Both the position numbers and the translations under genes were made by a program. This document shows positions 29,451 through 38,247 of a DNA stretch of 41,528 bases, in pieces (within the stretch, counting starts at the first letter, position 1; the number at the start of each line of letters is the position of its first letter). The stretch comes from an uncultured Bacteroidota bacterium. Lineage in GTDB: Bacteria > Bacteroidota > Bacteroidia > Flavobacteriales > Flavobacteriaceae. Location: NCBI GenBank assembly GCA_902605445.1, contig CACLCL010000008.1:1-41528 (forward strand), read 5' to 3'. The notes below the pieces were generated by a model, which saw only the letters and a program-made list of their open reading frames with translations, was not told the origin of the DNA and made no database searches.

Positions 29451-30062
29451 CTATTTGATTTTTAAGTTAAACATTTTTTTATTTTCTAGGAATCCTTCTA
29501 AGATATCATTCTTGCTAACTTTACCTACTCCAGATGGAGTTCCAGTAAAAATTATATCTCCTATTTTTAATGTAAAGAAAGTAGAAATATAAGAGATAAG
29601 TTCATCAATTTTCCACAGCATTAAATTTGAATTTCCGTTTTGAACAATATTATTATTTAATTTGAGATTGAAATCAATTTTATTTAGATCTTTAAAGTTT
29701 GACTTATGAACCCATTCACTTACAAAGCATGAACCGTCAAAAGCTTTCGACTTTTCCCAAGGAAGACCCTTTTTTTTCAGATCAGTTTGCATATCCCTTG
29801 CGGTAAAATCAATGCCTAGCCCAATGTATTCGTAATACTTATGACTAAATTTCATTTGTATATGTTTACCGAGTCTTGAAATTTTAATTATTAATTCAAT
29901 CTCATAGTTTATATCATTTGAAAAGTCAGGAATGTAAAATGGTCTATTTTTTAAAATAATAGCAGAATCAGGTTTTAAAAATAAAACAGGTTCTGATGGT
30001 TTTGTATTATTTAACTCAGATATGTGATCTGCATAATTTCTCCCTACACAAATTACCTTCAT
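29451..30062 (-). CDS. Fumarylacetoacetate hydrolase family protein
   Basis: A 203-residue member of the FAH family, of the short type (as YcgM/FAHD1). Metal ligands are visible in YEIELIIKI (the ExE site) and in GIDFTARDMQ; WEKSKAFDGSC and FTGTPSGVGKV are further family motifs. FAHD1-like proteins act as acylpyruvate hydrolases or oxaloacetate decarboxylases; which one applies cannot be decided here. The start MKVICVGRNYADH is canonical. It lies 5 bases after the E2 gene and 10 bases before the CinA-type gene, so all three probably share a transcript. Confidence 0.92.
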   Translation of the reverse strand: MKVICVGRNYADHISELNNTKPSEPVLFLKPDSAIILKNRPFYIPDFSNDINYEIELIIKISRLGKHIQMKFSHKYYEYIGLGIDFTARDMQTDLKKKGLPWEKSKAFDGSCFVSEWVHKSNFKDLNKIDFNLKLNNNIVQNGNSNLMLWKIDELISYISTFFTLKIGDIIFTGTPSGVGKVSKNDILEGFLENKKMFNLKIK

Positions 30063-30067
30063 TTTAG

Positions 30068-31441
30068 TTATATTTCCCGGTCAATATTCCAGTTTTCAAG
30101 GTAATCCTTTACAGATTTAATAAATTTGCTGCCAAGCGCCCCGTTTACAACTCTGTGATCATAAGAATGAGATAAAATCATTTTTTTTCTTATTCCAATA
30201 TAATCGCCCTGCTCAGTTTCTATTACACTGGGCATTTTCCGAATAGCTCCAAATGCTAAAATTCCAACCTGAGGCTGATTTATTATTGGTGTTCCCATTA
30301 TACTACCAAAAACCCCCACATTTGTAACGGTGAAAGTGCCACCACTAACATCATCAGGTTTTAAACTGTTTTTTCTTGCTCTGTTAGCCAGATCGTTTAC
30401 AGTCTTAGCCATACCGACGAGATTAAGTTGATCTGCATTTTTTATAACCGGAACAATTAAATTTCCATCTGAAAGTGCAGTTGCCATGCCAATATTAATT
30501 TTTTTCTTCATGGTAATTTTATCTTCATCAACTGAAATATTCATTAATGGGTGCTGTCTCAAAGCAAAAGCCACAGCTTCAATAAAAATGGGTGTAAATG
30601 TAAACTTTTGACCTTCTCTCATCTCAAATCCAGTCTTAACCCTATTTCTCCAGTCATGAACATTTGTAATATCAACTTCAATAAAAGATTGAACATGCGC
30701 AGATATTTTTAAAGAATCTGTCATGTGATTTGAGATTATTTTACCCATTTTGGACATCTCAATAACCTCATCACTAAATTCACTAAAGTCCTTACTAATT
30801 TCAACTTTTTTAGTTGTTGAATCATCATTTTTTTGACCTCTTGTAGATAAGAAGTCTAATATGTCATTTTTAGTAATTCTATTATCTTTTCCACTTCCCT
30901 TAATAGTTGCTAACTCATCGCTGCTGATAGCTTCCTTTTTGATTATACTTTTAACTAGTGGAGATAAAAAACCAAGCATATCATCATCTGAGCCTATTAA
31001 CTTATTCACGGATTCCTCAATCATTTGACTAACATGTTCACTAGATTCATTAGAGCTGATTTCATCCTCGCTAGATGTATTTTCCTCATGTATTGAAATA
31101 GGCTCGGTTTTCACTTCGGTTACAGAAATGTCTTCAACCTCAACATCAGATTTTCCTTTGATTATAGGCTTTTCTTCAACTTCAACATTGATGTCGATTT
31201 CGTCTGTTTGAATTATTGCCAAAGTTTCTCCAACTTTAATTATATCATTTTCTTTGAAACATTTTTCAATTAAAATACCCTTTTTTTCGGAGGGAACTTC
31301 AGAGTCAACCTTATCCGTGGCAATTTCTGCGATTGGTTCGTCAAATTCTATAGGATCACCAATATCCTTTAGCCATGCTGTAAGAGTTGCCTCAGCAACA
31401 CTTTCTCCCATTTTTGGCAATTTGATCTCAAATTTTGACAT
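30068..31441 (-). CDS. 2-oxo acid dehydrogenase E2 component (dihydrolipoamide acyltransferase)
   Basis: A 457-residue E2 core protein. It has one lipoyl domain (residues 1-77, lipoylated Lys44 in IATDKVDSEVPSE), a long acidic linker, a peripheral-subunit-binding domain (about 157-197, LSPLVKSIIKKE), and the acyltransferase domain to the C terminus. The active-site motif reads SHSYDHRVVNGALG, with Asn where the general consensus DHRxxDG has Asp; His is kept. This may be usual in the Bacteroidota branched-chain or pyruvate E2 group. No E1 or E3 gene is nearby, so the complex (pyruvate, branched-chain or other) is not identified. A -7 element lies just upstream. Confidence 0.92.
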   Translation of the reverse strand: MSKFEIKLPKMGESVAEATLTAWLKDIGDPIEFDEPIAEIATDKVDSEVPSEKKGILIEKCFKENDIIKVGETLAIIQTDEIDINVEVEEKPIIKGKSDVEVEDISVTEVKTEPISIHEENTSSEDEISSNESSEHVSQMIEESVNKLIGSDDDMLGFLSPLVKSIIKKEAISSDELATIKGSGKDNRITKNDILDFLSTRGQKNDDSTTKKVEISKDFSEFSDEVIEMSKMGKIISNHMTDSLKISAHVQSFIEVDITNVHDWRNRVKTGFEMREGQKFTFTPIFIEAVAFALRQHPLMNISVDEDKITMKKKINIGMATALSDGNLIVPVIKNADQLNLVGMAKTVNDLANRARKNSLKPDDVSGGTFTVTNVGVFGSIMGTPIINQPQVGILAFGAIRKMPSVIETEQGDYIGIRKKMILSHSYDHRVVNGALGSKFIKSVKDYLENWNIDREI

Positions 31442-31465
31442 TCTGTAACTATAGATTTAATTTTT

Positions 31466-31473
31466 CAAAATTA
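31466..31473 (-). promoter_or_regulatory. Putative -7 element for the E2 gene
   Basis: On the minus strand TAATTTTG is an exact match to TAnnTTTG, 24 bases before the E2 ATG, in the 70-base gap after the glycosyltransferase gene. No TTG box was found at the proper distance, so support is partial. Confidence 0.35.
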
Positions 31474-31511
31474 ATGAAAATACTGTAATTGATGATTTAA
31501 AACTTATTAAA

Positions 31512-32603
31512 TCATAAAAAAACAATTTTGCCTTTTTTATTCATTTTACTTGCTTCAATTAAATATAGAAAATCTGTTGAAAGAAAGTAGAAATTGATAT
31601 TTTTTTGTTTATTTAAAAAGTTTACATTTTCAATTATTTCATTAAAAGTAAGAAAGTTAGGGTCAAATATAACATTGCAATTATTAAAGGACTTATCAAT
31701 ACTTTGTTTTAAAATTATATTTCCAAAGTAGTTGTTTAATTTTAATATTTCATTATTTGATAATAATAATGTCTTATTGTAAATATGATTTGTTTTTCTG
31801 TCAAATTTAAATTTGTTAAGAGTTATCATAAAATTTGCAATAGCGTCAATTATGCTTAATAATATTCTATTTGATGAGTATACATTTTTAAAGTATATTG
31901 CCATTGCACCATAAAAATTTTTATAGTATTTTGAATCGACAACTGTACTCTCACCTTTAAAATGAATTAAAGAAATATTTCCAATGTAATGATTCTCATA
32001 ACCATTTTTATACGATTTTAAACATATTTCAATATCCTCTCCGAACATGAAATAATCTTCGTTGAAGCAACCAATTTTATTAAATATTTTTTTGTTGATT
32101 AGCATATTGGCACCACTTAACACACTTACTTGTCCAGAAGAATCCTGCTTAAGCTGAGAATAGTAACCATATCCAAATCCAAACAGTTTTTTAATAATAT
32201 TAAAAATCGTTGGAAAATTTCTTTTACTTTCCTTTAAAAAATTTCCTCTTCCATCTATCATTCTACAACCACATATCCCTTTATATTTGGTATGTTCCTT
32301 TAAAAAAATTTCGAAAATATTTTCAGGAACAATAGTGTCAGGATTTAAAAAAAATAAATAATCACCTTTGGCTAACTTTGATGCTTTATTATTTGCCTTG
32401 GAGAATCCTAAATTAATTTCATTTTCAATGATAATTAGATTTTCATATCTTGATTTTAAAAATTCAGCAGTTTGATCATTGGAGTTATTATCAATAACTA
32501 TGATTTCAGACTCTATATTTTTTAAAGCAATTAATAAACTTTGAATACAATAATCTACAAATACCTTACAATTATATGTGACAATAATTACTGAAATATT
32601 CAA
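31512..32603 (-). CDS. Glycosyltransferase family 2
   Basis: A 363-residue GT-A-fold glycosyltransferase, rhamnosyltransferase-like. MNISVIIVTYNCKVFVDYCI begins the nucleotide-sugar domain; EIIVIDNNSNDQT, YLFFLNPDT (the DxD-equivalent) and YFMFGEDIEICLKSY (catalytic acidic residues) follow in the usual order. A C-terminal extension after residue 290 has no membrane helix and no recognised fold. It would add a sugar to a surface glycan, lipid or exopolysaccharide; donor and acceptor are unknown. It starts 2 bases after the recR stop, an arrangement common in Flavobacteriia. Confidence 0.9.
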   Translation of the reverse strand: MNISVIIVTYNCKVFVDYCIQSLLIALKNIESEIIVIDNNSNDQTAEFLKSRYENLIIIENEINLGFSKANNKASKLAKGDYLFFLNPDTIVPENIFEIFLKEHTKYKGICGCRMIDGRGNFLKESKRNFPTIFNIIKKLFGFGYGYYSQLKQDSSGQVSVLSGANMLINKKIFNKIGCFNEDYFMFGEDIEICLKSYKNGYENHYIGNISLIHFKGESTVVDSKYYKNFYGAMAIYFKNVYSSNRILLSIIDAIANFMITLNKFKFDRKTNHIYNKTLLLSNNEILKLNNYFGNIILKQSIDKSFNNCNVIFDPNFLTFNEIIENVNFLNKQKNINFYFLSTDFLYLIEASKMNKKGKIVFL

Positions 32604-32605
32604 AG

Positions 32606-33223
32606 CTAGTCCTTTAATGATTTTTCAAAGGGAATCCTATTAGTTATACTTCTACCCAATGTAATCTCGTCAGTAAACTCTAAATTATCACCAACTGAAA
32701 TTCCTCTTGCAATGGTTGAGGTAATTATATTGAAATCAGATATTTTTCTGTAAATATAAAAATTAGTAGTATCGCCTTCCATCGTACTACTTAACGCTAA
32801 AATGACCTCCTTTATTTGATTACTTTTAACTTTCGTTATCAAAGATTCTATATTTAATTCATCTGGACCTATACCGTCAAGGGGAGATATTTTCCCACCT
32901 AAAACGTGATACAACCCTCTAAATGAACTTGTTTTTTCGATAGCCATTACATCTCTAATATCTTCCACAACACAAATTATGCTCTCATCTCTATTTGGGT
33001 TTGAACAAATTTCACAATTGTCAGTATCTGAAATATTATGACACTTTTTACAAAAATTAACATTTAATCTCATTTGCTCAATTGCATTTGATAGATTTAT
33101 TGACTGAGATTTAGGTTGTTTAAGAAGAAATAAGACCAATCTCAAAGCTGTTTTTTTTCCAATACCTGGTAGGCTTGAAATCTCATTTACAGCATTTTCA
33201 ATGAATTTTGACGGAAATTCCAT
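32606..33223 (-). CDS. recR: Recombination mediator RecR
   Basis: A 205-residue DNA repair protein that works with RecF/RecO to load RecA on gaps. The helix-hairpin-helix is at the N terminus ([18 protein letters not shown]), the zinc finger has Cys58, Cys61, Cys70 and Cys73, and the TOPRIM domain has [26 protein letters not shown] and [17 protein letters not shown] are highly conserved RecR segments. Length is standard. It is the first gene of the minus-strand run ending at rimO and is divergent from the symporter gene (103-base gap). Confidence 0.96.
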   Translation of the reverse strand: MEFPSKFIENAVNEISSLPGIGKKTALRLVLFLLKQPKSQSINLSNAIEQMRLNVNFCKKCHNISDTDNCEICSNPNRDESIICVVEDIRDVMAIEKTSSFRGLYHVLGGKISPLDGIGPDELNIESLITKVKSNQIKEVILALSSTMEGDTTNFYIYRKISDFNIITSTIARGISVGDNLEFTDEITLGRSITNRIPFEKSLKD

Positions 33224-33299
33224 TTAGTAAAATTACAAATTTTGGATAGCTATTAATTGCATAAATACGTTCTTTTTTAAACAATATTAAATTTATAAG

Positions 33300-33307
33300 T
33301 AAATTTG
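33300..33307 (+). promoter_or_regulatory. Putative -7 element for the symporter gene
   Basis: TAAATTTG matches TAnnTTTG exactly, 19 bases before the ATG at 33327, in the divergent gap with recR. The -33 region is a T-run without a clear TTG. Confidence 0.4.
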
Positions 33308-33326
33308 AGAAAGACAACAAATTGTC

Positions 33327-34862
33327 ATGAACTCGCTTTTTATTTTTTTAATCATTGCTTCATATTTTCTCTGTCTATTTTTAATTTCATATAAGACAGG
33401 AGGTGATGATAGTAATAATATGTTCTTTCGTGCAGGCAAAAAATCAAGTTGGTATTTGGTTGCATTTGGTATGGTTGGAGCCTCACTTTCTGGTGTAACT
33501 TTTATATCAGTTCCTGGATGGATTGAAGACTCTCAATTTAGTTATTTACAAGTTGTTTTCGGATATTTTTTTGGATACTTAGTGGTTAGTTTTGTTCTTT
33601 TACCAACTTACTATAAATTGAATATAACTTCTATTTATGAATATTTGAATATTAGATTTGGAAAACCTGCCCAAATTACAGGTGCTTTTTATTTCTTTTT
33701 GTCTAGATTACTTGGTGCTTCTTTTAGATTATTTTTAGTAGCGATAGTATTACAAAAATTCGTATTTGATGTCTGGAATATTCCCTTTCCAATTACTGTG
33801 GGAATATCAATTATATTAATTTGGATTTACACTTATAAAGGGGGGATAAAAACAATAATTTGGACCGATACATTACAGACATTTTTTATGATTTTAGCTG
33901 TAGTTATTGCAATATTCTCTATACTCAAAAGTGTTGATTTAAGCCTTTTTGATTATATCAAGTCAAGTGAATTCAAAAAATATAATAAAGTTTTTTTCTT
34001 TGAAGATATTTATGCTCGTAATCATTTCATAAAATCTTTTATTGGAGGAATATTTATAACCATTTGTATGACAGGTTTAGATCAAGATATGATGCAAAAA
34101 AACCTCACTTGTAAATCAATCAGAGACGCCCAAAAAAATATGATAAGTTTTAGTATTGTGCTTGTATTCGTAACAATCCTCTTTATGTTTTTAGGAGCTT
34201 TGCTTTACACGTTTAAAGAATTAAATAATATTAGTCACGTTGCGTTAGGAAACGATATTAGGACTGACCTATTATTTCCAGAAATTGCTTTAAATAGCGA
34301 ACTTGGTATTTTATTAGGTATTAGCTTTATTCTTGGTCTTATTGCAGCTGCATACAGTAGTGCCGATAGCGCATTAACTTCACTCACCACATCATTTTGT
34401 GTAGATTTTCTAGGAATTAGCAAAAATACAAAAATCAACAAAAAGAAAAGGAAGAAGGTGCATTTGCTTATAAGTTTACTACTACTAATCACTATTATTA
34501 TTTTCAAATATGTACTCTCCAGTAATGTTATTGATAGTCTTCTTACTGTAGCATCATACACGTATGGACCACTACTGGGTTTGTTTGCATTTGGACTGTT
34601 CACAAAAAGAAAATTAATCGGAAATTTTATTTACCTGATTGTTATCATTGCACCAATAATCACATATTTAATAAATTTAAGTCCAACTCTATTAAGTATC
34701 TTGAATGAAAATATATTTATAAATTGTGAAGAATCAATATGGAATTGCGCAAACCTCTACGCAAAAAATAAATTATATGTCTTTGGGTACGAATTATTAC
34801 CAATAAATGGTTTGATTACATTTTTTGGTCTTTATCTTTGTTCAAAAAAAAATTATGAATAA
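33327..34862 (+). CDS. Sodium:solute symporter (SSS/SLC5 family)
   Basis: A 511-residue membrane transporter with about 13 hydrophobic helices. RAGKKSSWYLVAFGMVGASL near the N terminus and SSADSALTSLTTSFCVDF (around residue 345-362) are signature regions; the latter contains the Ser/Thr pair that forms the second sodium site in this fold. LLGASFRLFLVA and YKGGIKTIIWTDTLQ also match. The solute is not evident. Neighbouring recR and a symporter of this kind are often together in Flavobacteriia. The stop overlaps the ATG of the arylsulfotransferase-like gene by 8 bases (ATGAATAA), so the two are translationally coupled. Confidence 0.92.
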   Translation: MNSLFIFLIIASYFLCLFLISYKTGGDDSNNMFFRAGKKSSWYLVAFGMVGASLSGVTFISVPGWIEDSQFSYLQVVFGYFFGYLVVSFVLLPTYYKLNITSIYEYLNIRFGKPAQITGAFYFFLSRLLGASFRLFLVAIVLQKFVFDVWNIPFPITVGISIILIWIYTYKGGIKTIIWTDTLQTFFMILAVVIAIFSILKSVDLSLFDYIKSSEFKKYNKVFFFEDIYARNHFIKSFIGGIFITICMTGLDQDMMQKNLTCKSIRDAQKNMISFSIVLVFVTILFMFLGALLYTFKELNNISHVALGNDIRTDLLFPEIALNSELGILLGISFILGLIAAAYSSADSALTSLTTSFCVDFLGISKNTKINKKKRKKVHLLISLLLLITIIIFKYVLSSNVIDSLLTVASYTYGPLLGLFAFGLFTKRKLIGNFIYLIVIIAPIITYLINLSPTLLSILNENIFINCEESIWNCANLYAKNKLYVFGYELLPINGLITFFGLYLCSKKNYE

Positions 34863-36150
34863 ATATTTGACAATTATATTAGTTTTTGTCTTTTTATTTT
34901 CTTGTGAAAATGAGGAAAATGTAATTGAACCAATAAGTCTTTCGGAAAACATAGAGATTTATGAAAGAGATTTAATAAGCAATGATTATATATTTGTTGT
35001 TGAGAACTCGTCAACCTATTCATATTTAATCAATAAGGAAGGTTATAAAATTTATGAATGGAATTTTGAAACTAGCTCTGGAAATGATCTGGAAATTTTA
35101 TCTGATGGAAGTATAATTGGATTATTTAAAGACAATAATGCAACGATTGATTTTGGCGGTTTTGGCGGAACCGGTAAAATAATCGATATAAATAATAACA
35201 CAACTTGGGAATATACTGTTAGCGACGATAATTCCATAGCTCATCACGATATAGAAATTCTTCCAAATGGAAATATTTTAATGATGATATGGGAAAGAAT
35301 TCCAATTGATGAAGCCCTAGCAAATGGAGTTGATTTTAATACAGATATTTTTACTGAAAAAATAATTGAAATTAATCCAACGACAAATAATATTGTTTGG
35401 CAATGGCGAAGTTGGGAACACATAATTCAAGATAAATTTGAAGATTTACCCAACTTTGGAGACATAAATCAAAACCCTGAAAAAATAAACATTAATTATT
35501 CGATTGATAACCCTCCAGGCGGAAGCTTTTTTATAAATGGTGACATAATGCATGCAAATGGATTGGACTATGACCCAATAAATGATGTAATCTATTTGAG
35601 TGTCAATTACTATGACGAAATTTGGGTAATTGACCATAGTACAACCTCTGAAGAAGCTCAATCAAGTAATGGTGGTAATTATAATAAAGGTGGGGACTTA
35701 ATTTACAGATTTGGCAACCCAAATACATATAATAGTTTGGGAACTAAAATATTTGATAAAAATCATTTTCCTAATCTGCTTGAGGATGGTGTTTTGGGTG
35801 AGGGAAATGTTTTAGTATATGTTAATGGCAACTCTGATGAACAATCGATTATATATGAATTGGAGATGCCAGAAAGTTTTAATTTGCAGTCAAATTTTAA
35901 TAATGAGCCGAATATTATATGGAGTTACATTAACGACGATATATTCTCAGGCAAATTGTGTGGTGCTATTCGACTTTCAAACGGAAATACACTAATTACT
36001 GAATCTGATTTTGGATTGTGGGAAATTACATACGATGGAAATATCGCTTGGAAATACAGAAAAGATGAGACAACAAACTTTATTTGGAGATCTTACCACT
36101 ACTCACCTGTCGGAGAGGTAAGTGAAAATCTTGGACTTCTTAATGACTAA
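34855..36150 (+). CDS. Arylsulfotransferase (ASST)-family lipoprotein
   Basis: A 431-residue exported protein. ATG 34855 gives a lipoprotein signal, LVFVFLFSCENEE, with the lipobox Cys near residue 17 and acidic residues after it, a pattern associated with outer-membrane or surface lipoproteins in Bacteroidota. The body is a beta-propeller of the ASST type, with HHDIEILPNGNILMMIWER, WQWRSWEHIIQDKF, IYLSVNYYDEIWVIDHSTTS and RFGNPNTY. Bacterial ASSTs move sulfate from aryl esters to phenols, using a His; which His is catalytic here I cannot assign, so activity is uncertain. The upstream reading from 34825 only adds residues from the symporter overlap. It is probably produced with the symporter. 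Confidence 0.85.
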   Translation: MNKYLTIILVFVFLFSCENEENVIEPISLSENIEIYERDLISNDYIFVVENSSTYSYLINKEGYKIYEWNFETSSGNDLEILSDGSIIGLFKDNNATIDFGGFGGTGKIIDINNNTTWEYTVSDDNSIAHHDIEILPNGNILMMIWERIPIDEALANGVDFNTDIFTEKIIEINPTTNNIVWQWRSWEHIIQDKFEDLPNFGDINQNPEKININYSIDNPPGGSFFINGDIMHANGLDYDPINDVIYLSVNYYDEIWVIDHSTTSEEAQSSNGGNYNKGGDLIYRFGNPNTYNSLGTKIFDKNHFPNLLEDGVLGEGNVLVYVNGNSDEQSIIYELEMPESFNLQSNFNNEPNIIWSYINDDIFSGKLCGAIRLSNGNTLITESDFGLWEITYDGNIAWKYRKDETTNFIWRSYHYSPVGEVSENLGLLND

Positions 36151-36154
36151 ACTG

Positions 36155-36189
36155 TGCCATTATGTCATAAATAATTATTTGGCATTTTT
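36155..36189 (+). terminator. Possible terminator after the ASST-family gene
   Basis: TGCCA (36155-36159) can pair with TGGCA (36180-36184), followed at once by a T-rich tract (36185-36189). The loop itself contains the palindrome AAATAATTATTT (36169-36180 region). The stem is short, so this is a weak call, but it lies in the 80-base gap between the ASST-family gene and htpG where a boundary is expected. Confidence 0.35.
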
Positions 36190-36230
36190 ATTGAATTAAC
36201 AAATTGGAATTAGAATAAAAAATTAAAGCA

Positions 36231-38117
36231 ATGAAAAAAGGTAATATTAATGTTTCGGTCGAAAATATTTTCCCTCTTATTAAGAAGTTTTTATATAGTG
36301 ATCACGAAATATTTTTAAGAGAACTGATAAGTAACGCTACTGATGCTACAATTAAATTAAAACACATTGCAAGTATCGGCAAGGAAAAAATAGATGTTGG
36401 CAACCCTATAATAGAGGTTAAAGTAGATAAAAAAGCAAAAAAACTACACATCATTGACCATGGTATTGGTATGACTTCTCAAGAAATTGAAAAATATATT
36501 AATGAAGTTGCATTTTCTGGTGCTGAAGAATTTCTTGATAAATATAAAGATACAGCCAAAGATGCAGGTATTATTGGGCATTTCGGTTTAGGTTTTTATT
36601 CTGCTTTTATGGTTGCAGAAAAAGTTGAAATAATTTCGAAATCCTATAAAAAATCTGCTGCAGCCCACTGGACATGTGATGGCTCACCAAATTACACGTT
36701 AGAAAAATCAGACAGAAAAGAAAGAGGAACTGAAATAATATTACATATTGATAAAGATTCTAAAGAGTTTTTAGAAGAGAGTAAAATTTCTGAATTACTT
36801 TCTAAGTATAATAAATTTATGCCTATTCCAATAAAATTTGGAACTAAGGAGGAAACACTACCAAAGTCTGAAAATGCAAAAGAGGATGAAAAACCAAAAA
36901 CTATTGTTGTTGATAATATAATAAACAATCCAAGCCCAGCGTGGACAAAACCCCCAAAAGATTTGAAAGATGATGATTACAAGAGTTTTTACAGGGAGTT
37001 ATACCCGATGCAATTTGAGGAGCCTTTATTTAATATACACCTAAACGTCGATTACCCATTTAATCTAACAGGAATATTATATTTTCCCAAAATTTCTAAT
37101 GACTTAAATATCCAAAAAGATAAAATACAACTGTATCAAAATCAAGTTTTCGTAACAGATAATGTTGAAGGAATTGTGCCTGAATTTTTAACACTTTTGC
37201 GTGGTGTAATTGATTCTCCAGACATTCCCCTGAATGTTTCAAGGTCATATCTACAAGCTGATGGTGCTGTAAAAAAAATATCAGCCTACATAACAAGAAA
37301 AGTTGCCGATAAACTCAATAGTTTATTCAAAAAAGACAGAAAGGGTTATGAAGAAAAATGGAATGATATAAAGCTAATTATTGAATATGGGATGTTAAGT
37401 GAAGAAAAGTTTTTCGAAAAATCAGAAAAATTTACACTTTACCCGTCAGTAGATGGAAAATTTTACACATATGAGGAGTTGTTTAATAAAATAAAAGCTA
37501 AACAAACAGATAAAGATGACAAATTGATTATATTGTACGCTTCAGATAAAGAATCTCAGCATAGCTATATTGAAAAAGCAAAAAATAGTGGTTATGAAGT
37601 AATTCTACTAGATTCTCCAATTGTAAGTCATCTAATTCAAAAACTTGAATCAACAAAAGACAAAATTTCATTCGCTAGGGTTGACTCCGATCACATTGAT
37701 AATCTGATTAAAAAAGACAAAAAACAGGTTTCCAAGCTTGACGATGAACAAAAGAAAAATCTTGAAGAATTGGTAAAATCTATTATTGGTGAGGATAGGT
37801 TTGTAGTAAAACTCGAGGCAATGGATTCTAAAGAAAATCCATTTATTATTACCAACCCTGAGTTCATGAGAAGAATGAAAGAAATGCAGCAAACAGGCGG
37901 TGGTGGGATGTTTGGAGCCGGAAATATGCCAGAAATGTATAATCTAGTTATTAATACAAATTCTGAAATTATTTCTTCAATAGTTAATACCAAAACAAAG
38001 AAAAAACAAGAGAGGCTGATTAATCAGAGTTTAGACTTAGCAAAATTATCACATGGGCTTCTAAAAGGTGAAGAACTTACAAATTTTATTTCTAGAAGCT
38101 TTGAAATAATTAAGTAA
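36231..38117 (+). CDS. htpG: Molecular chaperone HtpG (Hsp90)
   Basis: A 628-residue cytoplasmic Hsp90. The GHKL ATPase site is intact: RELISNATDATIKL (Glu31, Asn35), IIDHGIGMTSQEI, and GHFGLGFYSAFMVAEK. The middle domain has NVSRSYLQADGAVKKI, with the Arg that completes ATP hydrolysis, and the C-terminal dimerisation domain is present (DRFVVKLEAMDSKENPFII, LSHGLLKGEEL). A Gly/Met-rich stretch (QQTGGGGMFGAG) near residue 560 is a lineage feature. ATG 36231 fits the family start. No heat-shock operator could be recognised in the 80-base gap upstream. Confidence 0.97.
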   Translation: MKKGNINVSVENIFPLIKKFLYSDHEIFLRELISNATDATIKLKHIASIGKEKIDVGNPIIEVKVDKKAKKLHIIDHGIGMTSQEIEKYINEVAFSGAEEFLDKYKDTAKDAGIIGHFGLGFYSAFMVAEKVEIISKSYKKSAAAHWTCDGSPNYTLEKSDRKERGTEIILHIDKDSKEFLEESKISELLSKYNKFMPIPIKFGTKEETLPKSENAKEDEKPKTIVVDNIINNPSPAWTKPPKDLKDDDYKSFYRELYPMQFEEPLFNIHLNVDYPFNLTGILYFPKISNDLNIQKDKIQLYQNQVFVTDNVEGIVPEFLTLLRGVIDSPDIPLNVSRSYLQADGAVKKISAYITRKVADKLNSLFKKDRKGYEEKWNDIKLIIEYGMLSEEKFFEKSEKFTLYPSVDGKFYTYEELFNKIKAKQTDKDDKLIILYASDKESQHSYIEKAKNSGYEVILLDSPIVSHLIQKLESTKDKISFARVDSDHIDNLIKKDKKQVSKLDDEQKKNLEELVKSIIGEDRFVVKLEAMDSKENPFIITNPEFMRRMKEMQQTGGGGMFGAGNMPEMYNLVINTNSEIISSIVNTKTKKKQERLINQSLDLAKLSHGLLKGEELTNFISRSFEIIK

Positions 38118-38176
38118 TAATTGTGTAAATAGTTCACATTTTATATGGCTGTTTTTTTATTGCTATCTTTAGAGCC

Positions 38177-38218
38177 TTGAATTATGCTTTTGAGGTTTAG
38201 TTTGAAGGAATAATTCAA
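38177..38218 (+). promoter_or_regulatory. Inverted repeat in the leader of the surface protein gene
   Basis: TTGAATTAT (38177-38185) and ATAATTCAA (38210-38218) are perfect 9-base inverted copies, 24 bases apart, 30 bases before the TTG start of the large surface protein. The gap of 130 bases is the longest in the window. It could be a two-site operator or a leader hairpin. No convincing promoter was found beside it; TATCTTTA at 38164 is one base off a -7 box but has no partner. Confidence 0.3.
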
Positions 38219-38247
38219 AACTTTGAAAATCTAAAATATACATCACA

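Noticed and set aside
34235-34603. Minus-strand ORF of 122 codons inside the symporter gene
   Set aside because: Overlaps the conserved sodium-site region of the symporter; no homology pattern of its own.
37668-37993. Two overlapping minus-strand ORFs within htpG
   Set aside because: Antisense shadows of a well-conserved chaperone gene.
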